Origin: Chrysochromulina parva | Taxonomy: Eukaryota; Haptophyta; Prymnesiales; Chrysochromulinaceae | Direction: 5' to 3' | Length of the DNA stretch: 32,198 nt | Assembly: GCA_002887195.1 (NCBI GenBank) | Contig: PJAB01000250.1 | Location: forward strand, 1 to 32,198 | Shown here: in pieces, positions 17,950-26,751 of the stretch | Layout: each line of letters opens with the position of its first letter | How positions within the stretch are numbered: the stretch's first letter is position 1 | Made by a program: the position numbers and the translations under genes | The notes under the pieces: generated by a model | The model's database searches: none | Seen by the model: the letters and a program-made list of their open reading frames with translations, nothing else | Told to the model about the DNA's origin: nothing

Positions 17950-20862
17950 ATGTTGATCCAACAAGCCAACGGCAACAGCGCAACACATATCGCGGCGACT
18001 GTTCGGTACAATTTACCGGTACGAGGTTTTTCTTGCATGAGGCTGGCGAGGGTCCGGCCGGTCTCCAAAGCCGAGGTCGCCTCTGCCGCGACCTCTGGCG
18101 ATGAGCCGTCGCAGTCGCCGATGCAGTCACCCTCCAAGTCCACTCTAGGACGGAGTGATCGCGGAAAGGGCTCGTCGTCTCCGCAGAAACGAGGTTTATG
18201 GGCCAGAAAGCAGCTACAGGTAGAGGTGCTCTTCAGCGACGGGCGGATGGCACACACGGTGCTCGTGCCGTTCCGCGCACCGGATGGGCAGTTGTCTTGC
18301 GAGATAGAGGTAGAGGTCACCTTATCGGGGCGAAACGACGCGCAGCACTCAGTCACATGGGCCAAGCCCATAAGGCTGCCTTTCCCCATCAACGGCAAGC
18401 CAGCAACGCTTCAACCGGGGTACTGCAACCTGTACCGCTACCCGCGCGTCTACTTTGACCACCTTCGCAAGGACAAGGCCGTCGTTCCCAGCGTCTCATC
18501 GCTCTACGTGCTCGAGAAGCTGCTGCTCGCGCTGCTGCTTGAAGAGGACGACTCGATGCCGGATAGGCGTTGCTTCGCGCGCAGACTCGACGGCGCGGGC
18601 GCGCGGCCACATCACGGGCTGCTCGTCTCGAACGTGCCCGCATCGCTCGAGCTCGTGCTCAAGGCCTTCGAAGCGCGCCCGGGGCTCATCCCGCTCCGTC
18701 ACATTGGTCAACCCTTTGAGGGCGAGAACGCGCTGCACATCCTCGCCGTGAACAAGAGGGAGGACGAGCTGTGCCGGGTGATTGTGATCGCTATGAGCGA
18801 GTTGCACCCGGAGGCGCTGCGCGAGACGTTCCGCGCGGTCACCTCTGGCGTCTTCTTTACGAGCGATCCGATGGACTTTTATGGGTCGAATCCATTTTCG
18901 TACTTCGTCTCCTTCTCGCTGCAGCGCGCACTCACCACGCTGCTGCTCGCGAGCCAGCGTGAGCCGGGGATGGCGGGCCTGGTGGACTTGAACGACCCGA
19001 AGAACGCATGCCCGCTCACCGGCTTCCTACCCCTGCACGTGGCCGTCGCCAACTCGCTCACGGGCATGTTCAACTTCCTGATCGACTTGCCCGGGCTGCC
19101 GATCACGTTCGACAAGGTGTGCGCGAGTCCGTTCGCGCTCTCGCAGCAAGGACACAGACATCAGTGGGCGGCGCTCACGCCACTGGGTCTCGGTGTCAAG
19201 CTAGGCGACAAGCGCATCGTGCAGTATATCCTGCGCAAGCAGTCCACCTGCGAGTGGGTGTGGGGTCCAGTCTCGAGCTGGTACATCGACATGCGTGGCA
19301 TCGATTCCATCGGGACCCAGTGGCGTGAGCCCAGGAGCATCCTGGAGCTCCTGGGCAAGCTTGACGCGCTACCCGAAACGCAGGAAATGCTGCTCGACAG
19401 CTTCGTCGACGGCATCTTCCACAAGCTCTTGACCCAAAAGTTCCAGCGCTACGGCCGCGCCATCTTCATCATCATGCGCGTGCTCGACCTCGCGTACCTC
19501 CTCTGCCTCTGCGCAACGACCATGCTAATTAAGAATAATCCGCAAGCGATGCTGTACTTTGCGGACGACGATGACGCAGGTGGAACCGACGGCGACGTGG
19601 GTACCCGGCTGGTGGCGCACTACCTGCCATACGCAACGCTCGTGTGCATCGTGCCGATGCTCGAAGAGGACGTGCGCTCGGCAGTCGGTTGGTGGTTGAC
19701 GGAGCGGGTCGCGGCTAAGCAAGCTGACGAGAGCTTCCGCGCGCGGAGTTGGTCTGATATTCTGCTCCTCCTCCGGTGGTGCAGCTCGAACCAGATGCTC
19801 ATGCGCGTAATCGGATGGCTGTGCGCCATCCTCGTGGTGCTTCAGCTCCATTCCTTCCGCGCGGCCTCGAAGCGCGAGCCCAACGAGCCGTGGTGGGACG
19901 CGGCCACGCACGACCAGCCCGCGGAGCAGCTCACGAGCCTGCTCGTGCCGCTCGCAATCGGGCTTCTGCTCCACACAAGCGCCTTCTTTCAAGCGCTCCT
20001 CTCGCCCCTGGAGAGGCTCGGCGTTTTGTACACAGTGTGCTTCAAGATGCTCGGCAAGGACGTGAGCAACTGGCTCGTGCTCTTCGCCATCTTCATTCTC
20101 AACTACGGGGTAGTCATGTACGTGTGCTACCCGCCCAACTTCAGCGACTCGATGCTAGCGACGGCGGACCCCGTCCCCAACTTCGAGAAATTCTGGCCAG
20201 CTTTCTGGAGCTTGATCGAGGCCGGTCTCATCGGCGAACGTATCGCACTCGACATCGCCGCGTGGAACGGCTTCGACACCAGCTCGGCCAAGGCCGTGTG
20301 GAAAAATTTGGCCTTCCTCGCCTTCCTCCTTAGCGTCATCATGTACTATATCATGGCGCTCGTGCTGCTGCTCAATCTCCTGATTGCGATGATGGGCGAA
20401 ACGTATGCGAATACGATGCGGAACGCGACGCTCGAGTGGCGGGTCGCCTACGCGCGCCAGGTGCTGCGGCTCGAGCTTCAGATTTATACGCTCCAGCGAT
20501 GGGGCTGGCTCAAGCTGAACTGCGGCGAGCGCCAGATAGATTCGCAGAGCGGCACGATGAAGTGGGTGTTCAAGTACCAGATAATCGAGAGCAATGCGGA
20601 GGGCGGCGGCAAGCGCGGCAAAAACCGCACGTCGATGTTCGACTCGTCCATCGAAGTGGATGCGGAGTTGCACGAAAATGACGACGACGGGCCAGGCGGG
20701 GGCGACGCACAGACCATCGCCATCGTGTCGCCGAGGGGCCCGACCGAGGGCCCCACACCGGCTGGGAGCACGAGCAGCGGAGTTGACATCGTCGACGACG
20801 TTTCTCGCCGCGGAGCAGCCGAGGCAGACCATATATCAGAAGCTATAATTGGCAATCCCTAA
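17950..20862 (+). CDS. Ankyrin-repeat TRP-type cation channel
   Basis: A single exon of 970 codons starts at an ATG. The basic, Ser-rich N terminus (1-100) is followed by an unassigned region, then degenerate ankyrin-like repeats at about 258-450 (GENALHILAVN, FLPLHVAVANS, LTPLGLGVKLGD). Hydrophobic segments fit S1 (about 500-521, RAIFIIMRVLDLAYLL), S2 or S3 near 555-575, one near 617-640 (LMRVIGWLCAILVVLQL), one near 655-680, and S5 (about 700-720). A pore-loop candidate FWPAFWSLIEAGL lies at about 745-760 and S6 at about 784-817. S6 ends in LLLNLLIAMMGETYANTM, very close to the S6 end of TRPV and related channels. The C terminus is cytosolic and acidic/Gly-rich. It is a predicted plasma-membrane or vesicle cation channel; the gating stimulus is unknown. 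Confidence 0.82.
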   Translation: MLIQQANGNSATHIAATVRYNLPVRGFSCMRLARVRPVSKAEVASAATSGDEPSQSPMQSPSKSTLGRSDRGKGSSSPQKRGLWARKQLQVEVLFSDGRMAHTVLVPFRAPDGQLSCEIEVEVTLSGRNDAQHSVTWAKPIRLPFPINGKPATLQPGYCNLYRYPRVYFDHLRKDKAVVPSVSSLYVLEKLLLALLLEEDDSMPDRRCFARRLDGAGARPHHGLLVSNVPASLELVLKAFEARPGLIPLRHIGQPFEGENALHILAVNKREDELCRVIVIAMSELHPEALRETFRAVTSGVFFTSDPMDFYGSNPFSYFVSFSLQRALTTLLLASQREPGMAGLVDLNDPKNACPLTGFLPLHVAVANSLTGMFNFLIDLPGLPITFDKVCASPFALSQQGHRHQWAALTPLGLGVKLGDKRIVQYILRKQSTCEWVWGPVSSWYIDMRGIDSIGTQWREPRSILELLGKLDALPETQEMLLDSFVDGIFHKLLTQKFQRYGRAIFIIMRVLDLAYLLCLCATTMLIKNNPQAMLYFADDDDAGGTDGDVGTRLVAHYLPYATLVCIVPMLEEDVRSAVGWWLTERVAAKQADESFRARSWSDILLLLRWCSSNQMLMRVIGWLCAILVVLQLHSFRAASKREPNEPWWDAATHDQPAEQLTSLLVPLAIGLLLHTSAFFQALLSPLERLGVLYTVCFKMLGKDVSNWLVLFAIFILNYGVVMYVCYPPNFSDSMLATADPVPNFEKFWPAFWSLIEAGLIGERIALDIAAWNGFDTSSAKAVWKNLAFLAFLLSVIMYYIMALVLLLNLLIAMMGETYANTMRNATLEWRVAYARQVLRLELQIYTLQRWGWLKLNCGERQIDSQSGTMKWVFKYQIIESNAEGGGKRGKNRTSMFDSSIEVDAELHENDDDGPGGGDAQTIAIVSPRGPTEGPTPAGSTSSGVDIVDDVSRRGAAEADHISEAIIGNP

Positions 20863-21087
20863 CGAGATGTGCAAGATGCCACAAGCAATCACGACGGCCA
20901 TCACAAGCAATCATACCTGTACGAGTGTTACAACCGAATCGCGAACGGAGCGGGGTGCCCACACAAGAGGCCCGCGCGCCCGGAGCGAGCGTCGCAGTCC
21001 CGTTGCCTGGTCATTGAGCGGCAGCGTTTTTCCTAGACCCAGTCTGTTGCTATTCGCGCTATTTAAGATGTAAAGAAGACACTCTCA
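20863..21087. other. Short convergent intergenic region
   Basis: These 225 nt lie between the TRP channel stop (+) and the stop of the KIAA1143-like gene (-). They hold both 3' UTRs. No other feature is seen. Confidence 0.4.
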
Positions 21088-21695
21088 CTATGTACAATCC
21101 TCCGCGTCGAAAGACAGCAGCTTGGTGTTCTTGACAGCCTTCGCGGCGCCCACACCCACGCCCTTGGAGCTGCTCGCGGTGCCGTCGACGTGCTTTCTCT
21201 TCTTTTGCACTGCAGCATTGAACACGACCTTTCCCGACGCTTGAGCTGCGTCTGATTCGTCCGCCACCGCAAAAGCTTCACGTTCCGCTTGCAGCACGCG
21301 CTCACGGGCAGACTCACGAAACCTCGACGATGCGGTTGCATCGTCATCACCTTTGAACCGCAACGAGCCTCCACTCTTCATCTCCTTTCCACGTTGCTGT
21401 GATGGCAGCGCTTCAGCATCGCCCACGACCACAGGCTTCTCGTCTTCAGTGTCCTCTCGCTCCTGCTTCTCTGGCTGCTTCTCCGCCTTGCGCACGGCCC
21501 CATCAATCTGCAACAATTGCGGCGCCAATAGTCATGCGTGGAGGAAAGGAGCTGGGGAGGTGGAGAGCCATGGCGGAGGCATGAATGATCAAGGATGACT
21601 CCGCGCACCCCGGACTCGTCAAGCTGCATCATTTGCTTCAGGAAGTTGGGCACCTGCTTGATGTACGTGATGCCGCCCACGTTCTTCTTCTCCAT
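21088..21695 (-). CDS. KIAA1143-like (DUF4604) protein, two exons
   Basis: Exons 21695-21609 and 21507-21088 join in phase 0 to about 168 residues, near the length of animal KIAA1143. The N terminus ITYIKQVPNFLKQMM matches the conserved YVRPxEPxFLxRF-type start. The C-terminal part shows GKVVFNAAVQKKRKH and ends in KNTKLLSFDAEDCT, the family's LLSFD(D/N)E close. The middle is acidic and lysine-rich. The stop is TAG. An alternative donor (GGA|GTCATC) 9 nt downstream in the transcript also keeps phase. Function is unknown, though its nuclear-type composition fits family members. It lies 83 nt downstream of CWC16 on the same strand. Confidence 0.75.
21508..21608 (-). other. Intron of the KIAA1143-like gene
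   Basis: 101 nt, phase 0, GTGCGC...GTTGCAG. The sequence across the donor (CAGCTTGACGAG ... GTGCGC) is echoed across the acceptor (CAGATTGATGGG ... GTGCGC): 17 of 21 aligned bases match, with one 3-nt gap. No internal short tandem array is present. Confidence 0.75.
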
Positions 21696-21778
21696 TTTTG
21701 GCGTGAAATTCGTCCGGCGCAAGCATCACACCAGGCCGGCTAGGGCCCTTCAACGCGAAAAGGTCAGCCTTCACAGAG

Positions 21779-23107
21779 TTACGACGAATCCCAGCCCTCT
21801 GCTTCATCATCGGAGTCCGAGTACGCCACTATTCGGACTCCGAGCCTGCATCTACCGTCGTCACTGTTTGTGTTTCGTTCGCGCTTCCTACTGGCCGCCC
21901 TTAGGCTCGGTGACCCGTCCACCACGTCGGCCTCCGACTTGACCGCCTCCGTCTCGATCGCCTCCGTCGCGACCGACTTCGTCGCGTCCGACGCCACGGG
22001 TGCCGCCGCCACGCACACGAGCGCCACGGGCGGCGCCATCTGTGGGCGTGCCACGCGGCTCACGGCAGGGACGACCGCGATGCACATGTCGCGCTCACGG
22101 CGGAGCTGGAGCCGCAGGAGCCGCTGCGCTTCCTGCGTGTGCCACTGCGCCGATGCTCGGCCGCCCCGGCCGCCGCCGATGGAGGCGCCGGCCGCGCCCG
22201 ATGTGCTCGCTACGGCGCTCGTGCTGCTCGGCACGGCGCCAACGGCGCTCGCTTTCGTAGAGCTTCCGAAGATCGAGCCGTTCGTGAGCTGATGGAGGCG
22301 CTCGCTCGCACGTACGTCGGAGGCTCGTCGTGCAGCCTGGAGCGGCGCAAGTTGCGCGGCGAGTACGTCGGCCGGGTGCTCAGGGAGCAGTGGTACGCGT
22401 ACTCCCCTGGCCTGATGCACAGCAGCTTCCACAAAGGCCTCCTGACGCTGTGAGCGATGAGCGCGGCGGAGCGAGCGATTCGTCTCATAGTCGTCGTGCC
22501 AGCGGTCATCGCGCTGCTCCTGCAGCCGCTCGAGCCACGGCTTGCGCGCCGCCGCGCCACCGCCGGTCGCTTCCAGCCGGTAAAAAGGGTTGGCGCTCCG
22601 CTTCGAAGCTTCGTCGGGGTCGAGGGCGCGCTCGACGCCGAGCGCCTCGGCGTCGTCTGCCGATGGCTCGGCGAGGCGCGCGGCGCCCTCGGTAATGACG
22701 TAGTCCGCATTCTTCGGGTCGGTCTGGATCTCGATCCAGTGCGGGTTGCGCCGCTGGCACGTCCGTGAAGTGCCGTCCTCGCAGTGGCACAGCATCCGGA
22801 AGGAGTAGATGCTCGTAGAAAAGTACTTGCCAATCTTGCGCTTCTCAGCATCATAACGCACGCCCTTGCCAATGTGGTTCCCGCAGCCGTTGCACCGTAC
22901 GTTGAACGGCATCTCAAACCGGATGATCAGCACGCCCTCCGTGGCCAGCCGCTTCGCACGCTCGCGCAGTGGGTGGGCCTTCCACTTGTCCTCCTTGGAG
23001 AGCTTGGCACCGCCTCCGGCGGCATGCTCGCCGCGCGACTGCTTGCGTGGGTCCCAATCCGGCGGGTGGTAGAAGTTGTCCGCGCGAGCGGCTGCGAGAG
23101 AGGACAT
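21779..23107 (-). CDS. CWC16/YJU2B (CCDC130)-family splicing factor
   Basis: This intronless gene has 442 codons. The N terminus MSSLAAARADNFYHPPDWDP is the family hallmark and fixes the ATG at 23107 against an upstream GTG. A zinc-binding module follows: C72-x2-C75 in RCNGCGNHIGKGVRYDAEK and C107-x-C109 in FRMLCHC, with the diagnostic KRKIGKYFSTSIYSFRM between. YJU2/CWC16 proteins join the spliceosome around catalytic activation; YJU2B is the paralogue with the longer C terminus, which fits here. The Ala/Arg/Ser-rich C-terminal half has a low-complexity segment and ends in an acidic SDSDDEAEGWDSS. It faces the RCC1 gene across a 199-nt divergent gap. Confidence 0.9.
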   Translation of the reverse strand: MSSLAAARADNFYHPPDWDPRKQSRGEHAAGGGAKLSKEDKWKAHPLRERAKRLATEGVLIIRFEMPFNVRCNGCGNHIGKGVRYDAEKRKIGKYFSTSIYSFRMLCHCEDGTSRTCQRRNPHWIEIQTDPKNADYVITEGAARLAEPSADDAEALGVERALDPDEASKRSANPFYRLEATGGGAAARKPWLERLQEQRDDRWHDDYETNRSLRRAHRSQRQEAFVEAAVHQARGVRVPLLPEHPADVLAAQLAPLQAARRASDVRASERLHQLTNGSIFGSSTKASAVGAVPSSTSAVASTSGAAGASIGGGRGGRASAQWHTQEAQRLLRLQLRRERDMCIAVVPAVSRVARPQMAPPVALVCVAAAPVASDATKSVATEAIETEAVKSEADVVDGSPSLRAASRKRERNTNSDDGRCRLGVRIVAYSDSDDEAEGWDSS

Positions 23108-23306
23108 TTGCCTTTGCACACAGTTTGGACGCGAACAAGGGGCTGAGAAGAAGAGTGTGAATAGTACTTTCAGAGGCAGATGGGAATCGCGTGATCAAAA
23201 AGTCGAGGCACACGAGCGTTGAACGTGGGAAGCCAGCCATGTCCAAAACTGAGACTAGCACGGCGGAGGTCGTGGAGGTCGCGAAAGGCGTGCGTGCGTG
23301 CGTCGG
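23108..23306. promoter_or_regulatory. Divergent promoter gap between CWC16 and RCC1 genes
   Basis: 199 nt lie between the ATGs. An ATG at 23239 (MSKTETSTAEVV) is in a different frame from the RCC1 gene. If transcription starts before it, it would be an overlapping upstream ORF, or the start of an alternative first exon. Confidence 0.4.
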
Positions 23307-25163
23307 ATGTCCACCAGCTCCAGCCGGCTCGTGGCGGACTCGCGGCGCTCCGAAAAGACGACGGGGCGCTCCGAAAAGACGACGGATTCGCGCCGTTCCG
23401 GAGGCGAGAGCAAGAGCGTGAGAGCCAAGCCGGAGAAGACTAAGCTGCCAAAGCTGCCCGCGACGCGTGAGCCCCACGACGTGTACACATGGGGCTTCGG
23501 CGGTCAAGGCGCGCTGGGCAACGGTGCTTTTCGGGACGAGCTCTCGCCATACCTCGTGAGCGCGCTGCGCAAGCACGGCGGCACGCTGCTCATCAGCTGC
23601 GGTTTCGACCACACTGTTGCCGTGACGGGCGACCTGCGGGCACGTGGGTGGGGCCGCGCCCATGAGGGCCAGCTCGGCCTCCATCCGAGCGCCGCGGCCC
23701 ACATCGAGGCTTCGCCGCGTGGCGGTGGCTGCGTGCTCACTCCGGTGGTGGCCGGCCTGTGCGAGGGCGAGGGCGCGGTGGCCATCCAGGCCGTCTCGTG
23801 TGGTGGCATGCACACGGTGCTCATGACGATGCCGCGTACGTCCCGGGACGAGCCGGCGCTCTTCGCCGTCGGACGCGGGCGCGAAGGCCAGCTCGGCCTC
23901 GGCCCTGGCGCTCTGTGCGATGCCTCGCCCATCTGCGGCCATGCACTCTACTTGCCGGGGGAGCTACCGCCGGTGACGGTGAGCGCAGGCGGGCTGCATT
24001 CGGCTGCGCTCTCGTCCCATGGACACGTGTTCGTCTGGGGCGACAACGGGCGTGGCCAGCTCGGCCTGCCGGCATTCCTCGCTGCACCGCCCGAGCCCAA
24101 CGAGCTAGCAGGCGCTGGTGCTGGCGGCTTGGGCTTCGGCTTGGGCTTGGGCGCCGGCGGCGGCGGCGTCGGCGGCGTCGGCGGAGGCGGCGGCGTCGGC
24201 GGAGGCGGCTTCGGCTTCGGCGGCGGCGTTCGCGGCTTCGGCGGCGGCAAGGCCGGTCGTCTTCAGGGAGCGGCCGACACGCCGCCGCCGCCGCCTGCCG
24301 TGTCCGTGCCACACCTGCTCGCCTCGAGCGCCTTCGAAGGCCGTGCTGAGCTGGAGGCTAAAGTACAGATGCTCATCTCGGCCGCGGACGTGGGGGGGCG
24401 CAGCTTCATGGTACGTGGGCGTAGGCATACTCCGCTGCGGGTGGCTTCGATCAGCTGTGGCAACTACCACACAGTCGCGAGCACGGCGGACGGGCAGCTG
24501 TTCGCCTGGGGCGCCAACGCCGACGGGCAGCTCGGGATGGGCGATTTCGACGACCGCGCGTTCCCTCACAAGGTCCCTTGGACGTTTACGTCGGGGCCGC
24601 TGCAGGTGGCCTGCGGCGGGCGACACACCCTCGTCCTCGGCGAGCGGAGTGAAGTATGGTCTTGCGGGTGCAACCTGCACGGCCAGCTCGGTCACGGAGC
24701 CCGCATTGGCAACGAACCTCTCAAGCGGTTCATCGAGGTCGACGCCCTCTCCGACGAGACAGCCGTGTTGGTCGCGTGCGGCGGCGCCCACAGCGCGGCC
24801 GTGTGTGACGACGGCAGCTTGTATACCTGGGGTAAGAACCAGAATGGGCAGCTCGGGCACGGCGGCGTCCAGACGGAGCTCGAGCCCCGGAAGGTGGCGG
24901 CTCTCGGCGCGCGCGTCGCGTGGGTTGCATGCGGCGGCTCCCACACGGCGGCGCTCGTGCGGCTGAGCCATCAATTGATGACGGGCGAGGCCGACTCGCT
25001 TGAGGACTCGTTTTCGGACGCGGGTGACTCGTTCACGAAGGGCGCCACCGCGCGCACGGCCGGGGGCACCACCGCGCGCACGGCTGCTAGCTTGAGCGGA
25101 CGGCAGCCCTTGACGCCTGGAAACTCGACGGGACGGGCGAGGGGTACAAGACCTCCAAGTTAG
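23307..25163 (+). CDS. RCC1-repeat protein, seven blades
   Basis: About 618 residues, single exon, stop TAG. The frame opens at a GTG (23298), and I use the ATG nine bases later. Seven RCC1 signatures occur in order: WGFGGQGALGNG, WGRAHEGQLGLH, VGRGREGQLGLG, WGDNGRGQLGLP, WGANADGQLGMG, CGCNLHGQLGHG and WGKNQNGQLGHG, each near a (S)CGxxHT/S-type turn. This is the number needed to close a beta-propeller. A glycine/phenylalanine-rich insertion (about 270-318) sits between blades 4 and 5. The N terminus is basic with a RSEKTTG/RSEKTTD duplication, and the C terminus is Ser/Thr/Ala-rich. RCC1-like proteins include exchange factors for small GTPases and many scaffold proteins; no kinase, HECT or other catalytic domain is attached, so the partner is unknown. 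Confidence 0.85.
   Translation: MSTSSSRLVADSRRSEKTTGRSEKTTDSRRSGGESKSVRAKPEKTKLPKLPATREPHDVYTWGFGGQGALGNGAFRDELSPYLVSALRKHGGTLLISCGFDHTVAVTGDLRARGWGRAHEGQLGLHPSAAAHIEASPRGGGCVLTPVVAGLCEGEGAVAIQAVSCGGMHTVLMTMPRTSRDEPALFAVGRGREGQLGLGPGALCDASPICGHALYLPGELPPVTVSAGGLHSAALSSHGHVFVWGDNGRGQLGLPAFLAAPPEPNELAGAGAGGLGFGLGLGAGGGGVGGVGGGGGVGGGGFGFGGGVRGFGGGKAGRLQGAADTPPPPPAVSVPHLLASSAFEGRAELEAKVQMLISAADVGGRSFMVRGRRHTPLRVASISCGNYHTVASTADGQLFAWGANADGQLGMGDFDDRAFPHKVPWTFTSGPLQVACGGRHTLVLGERSEVWSCGCNLHGQLGHGARIGNEPLKRFIEVDALSDETAVLVACGGAHSAAVCDDGSLYTWGKNQNGQLGHGGVQTELEPRKVAALGARVAWVACGGSHTAALVRLSHQLMTGEADSLEDSFSDAGDSFTKGATARTAGGTTARTAASLSGRQPLTPGNSTGRARGTRPPS
23344..23385 (+). repeat. Perfect 21-nt tandem duplication in the RCC1 gene
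   Basis: Two adjacent copies of a 21-nt unit (GGCGCTCCGAAAAGACGACG plus G) encode RSEKTTG and RSEKTTD. The copies are identical, which suggests a recent origin. Confidence 0.88.
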
Positions 25164-25681
25164 CCACAGTGCAGGGGCACTGCGAGGTGCGACGGCGCTT
25201 GCTTCGACCACCCGGGCCACGATCGCGCGGTTGTCGTGTACATGTATCAATATAAAGCTAGCCGCCCGCGCGGGGCTAAGCGCATCTCTCTCGCATTGGA
25301 TGAACCTCATCCTCGAGCGCATTCATTTCCCAAACAGGTGTACAGGGGTGGGGCCTTATAAACATGAAAAATAGTAGACCACTCCCCCTTGGGTCAAGTG
25401 CGGTCGAGGCGCGACCACTCCACTGGGCGACGACTGAGCGACGCGAGGGCATGCAGGCCTCCCGCGTGCGCCTCCCCAAGGCAACGCTCTTACTGAGCTG
25501 ACCTTTTCATGGAATGTGGTTTGCGTGCTGTGTGGTAGTGGCCGCGTCGCCGTTTCCGGTTCGCGTGAACTTGAACTGGATCTTGAACTTCCTGCGCGTC
25601 GTTCTGAGCTCGCCCCTCGAACTCCTGGGAGAGATTTGCACGAACTGCTCGACCTGCTGCTGCGCGCACGTCATCATCGCG
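25164..25681. other. Intergenic region and possible 5' UTR
   Basis: No separate gene is seen. The zinc-finger frame is open back to an ATG at 25514 (MWFACCVVVAAS), which would add 56 residues. Those residues are hydrophobic and Cys-rich and do not resemble finger-protein sequence, so I treat them as leader. Confidence 0.4.
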
Positions 25682-26585
25682 ATGAGTCTCGACCCGGGCG
25701 ACTGGCACTGCCCCGGCTGTGGCAACCTCAACTGGCGCGTGTTCACTTCACGACCACCACCGCCCGCCCTGAACTGCCTCTGAACGGTCGGATTGCTGGT
25801 CCCACGCAGGGCGAAACGATTTCAGTGTAACAGGTGCCCAACAAAGAAGCCGCATGGACTGGATGATGACGGGCCGCGCCCTCGGCCGCCAGATGAGCGC
25901 CGCCAGTTTGAACGTGGGCCAGAAAGTTCACGCTCTGGCGACGTCTTCCCGTCGCAATTTGGCGGCCGCTCCGGCGGCCGCTCATCCTCATCGGAACCAT
26001 CATTCCACAGCGGCCTCCCCATAGTAGGCAGGCCACCGCCTCCGAACGTGGATCCGAGCGCGGGCGACTGGCAGGTGCATGGCCACACGCCCACTCTCTG
26101 GCCACAATCCTTGCGCCGCGTTACCTCTCCCGGTTCGTATGTGACGCGGGTCCCCACCCTGTGGAACCGCTGTGGAACTCGCAGTGCACCGGCTGCCAGA
26201 ATTGGAATTGGGCACGGCGGAACGAGTGCAACAAATGCGGCGCGAAGCACCCGACGCGCGCACCGCTGCCACCAAGTACGCGCGGCCCCAGCGCTCCCTC
26301 TCCCACTCCAGGTCGCCTGACCGGTCAAATGCCTACCCCCGCGACGCGGCGACAGGCAAGGTCGATCAGAAACTCAACCACTCTGTAGGGCTCGACACCA
26401 AGTCCTATTCGACGGCCGGGCGCGACATGAAGCGCACGGGTGAGGCCGGCGGCTTCCGCGAGTTTGACGACGAGGAGGAGGCGCGGCGCAAGCGGCGGGC
26501 GCACGAGGCGGCGCAGGAAGTGGCAGAGCGCAAAGCAGAGAAGAAGAAGTGCGAGTTCTGCAAGCGGTTTAGCTGCATCTGCTGA
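25682..26585 (+). CDS. RanBP2-type zinc-finger protein, two fingers, four exons
   Basis: Exons 25682-25734, 25810-26074, 26185-26275 and 26356-26585 give about 212 residues. Finger 1 spliced is DWHCPGCGNLNWAKRFQCNRC, split over exons 1 and 2. Finger 2 is DWQCTGCQNWNWARRNECNKC, split over exons 2 and 3. Both fit W-x-C-x2-C-x10-C-x2-C, the NZF/RanBP2 fold that binds single-stranded RNA or ubiquitin. The NxNW core and basic residues favour RNA. The C-terminal part is Arg/Glu-rich, coiled-coil-like, and ends in a Cys cluster, KKCEFCKRFSCIC. The first intron has a GC donor. The third (GTACGC...GACAG, 80 nt) is inferred from phase alone and is the least certain. Start chosen at MSLDPGDW, right before finger 1. 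Confidence 0.72.
25735..25809 (+). other. GC-AG intron inside zinc finger 1
   Basis: 75 nt, phase 2, GCGCGT...ACGCAG. It is the only junction giving ten residues between the second and third cysteines, as in finger 2. The nearest in-frame GT donor would leave twelve. Confidence 0.65.
26075..26184 (+). other. Intron inside zinc finger 2
   Basis: 110 nt, phase 0, GTGCAT...CTCGCAG, joining GDWQ|CTGCQN. The junction sequences GCAG|GTGCATGGC and GCAG|TGCACCGGC resemble each other, a weak flanking repeat. Confidence 0.8.
26276..26355 (+). other. Probable third intron of the zinc-finger gene
   Basis: 80 nt, phase 1, GTACGC...GACAG, joining PLPP(S)KVDQKL. It is needed to change frame between finger 2 and the Cys-ended tail. 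It is the only GT...AG pair I found here with the right length class. Confidence 0.5.
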
Positions 26586-26751
26586 GAGACGGGTTCTTCT
26601 GGACTCGGTCTGTGTCTTCACGCTGTGTCTTCACAAGTTTCACGTTCCATAAATGGACTGAAAAGTTATCGATTCACGTGCCACACGGCTGCCGCGGCAT
26701 CGCCGCTTAGTCCTTAGACGCTCTCGAGCCCGAAAAAAAGTACACGCATCC

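Noticed and set aside
21870..22695. Plus-strand frames opposite CWC16
   Set aside because: They carry no motifs, and the minus strand encodes a clear CWC16 protein across the same bases.
25739..25809. GT-AG version of the first zinc-finger intron
   Set aside because: It keeps the frame but leaves twelve residues between finger cysteines where the fold and the sister finger have ten.
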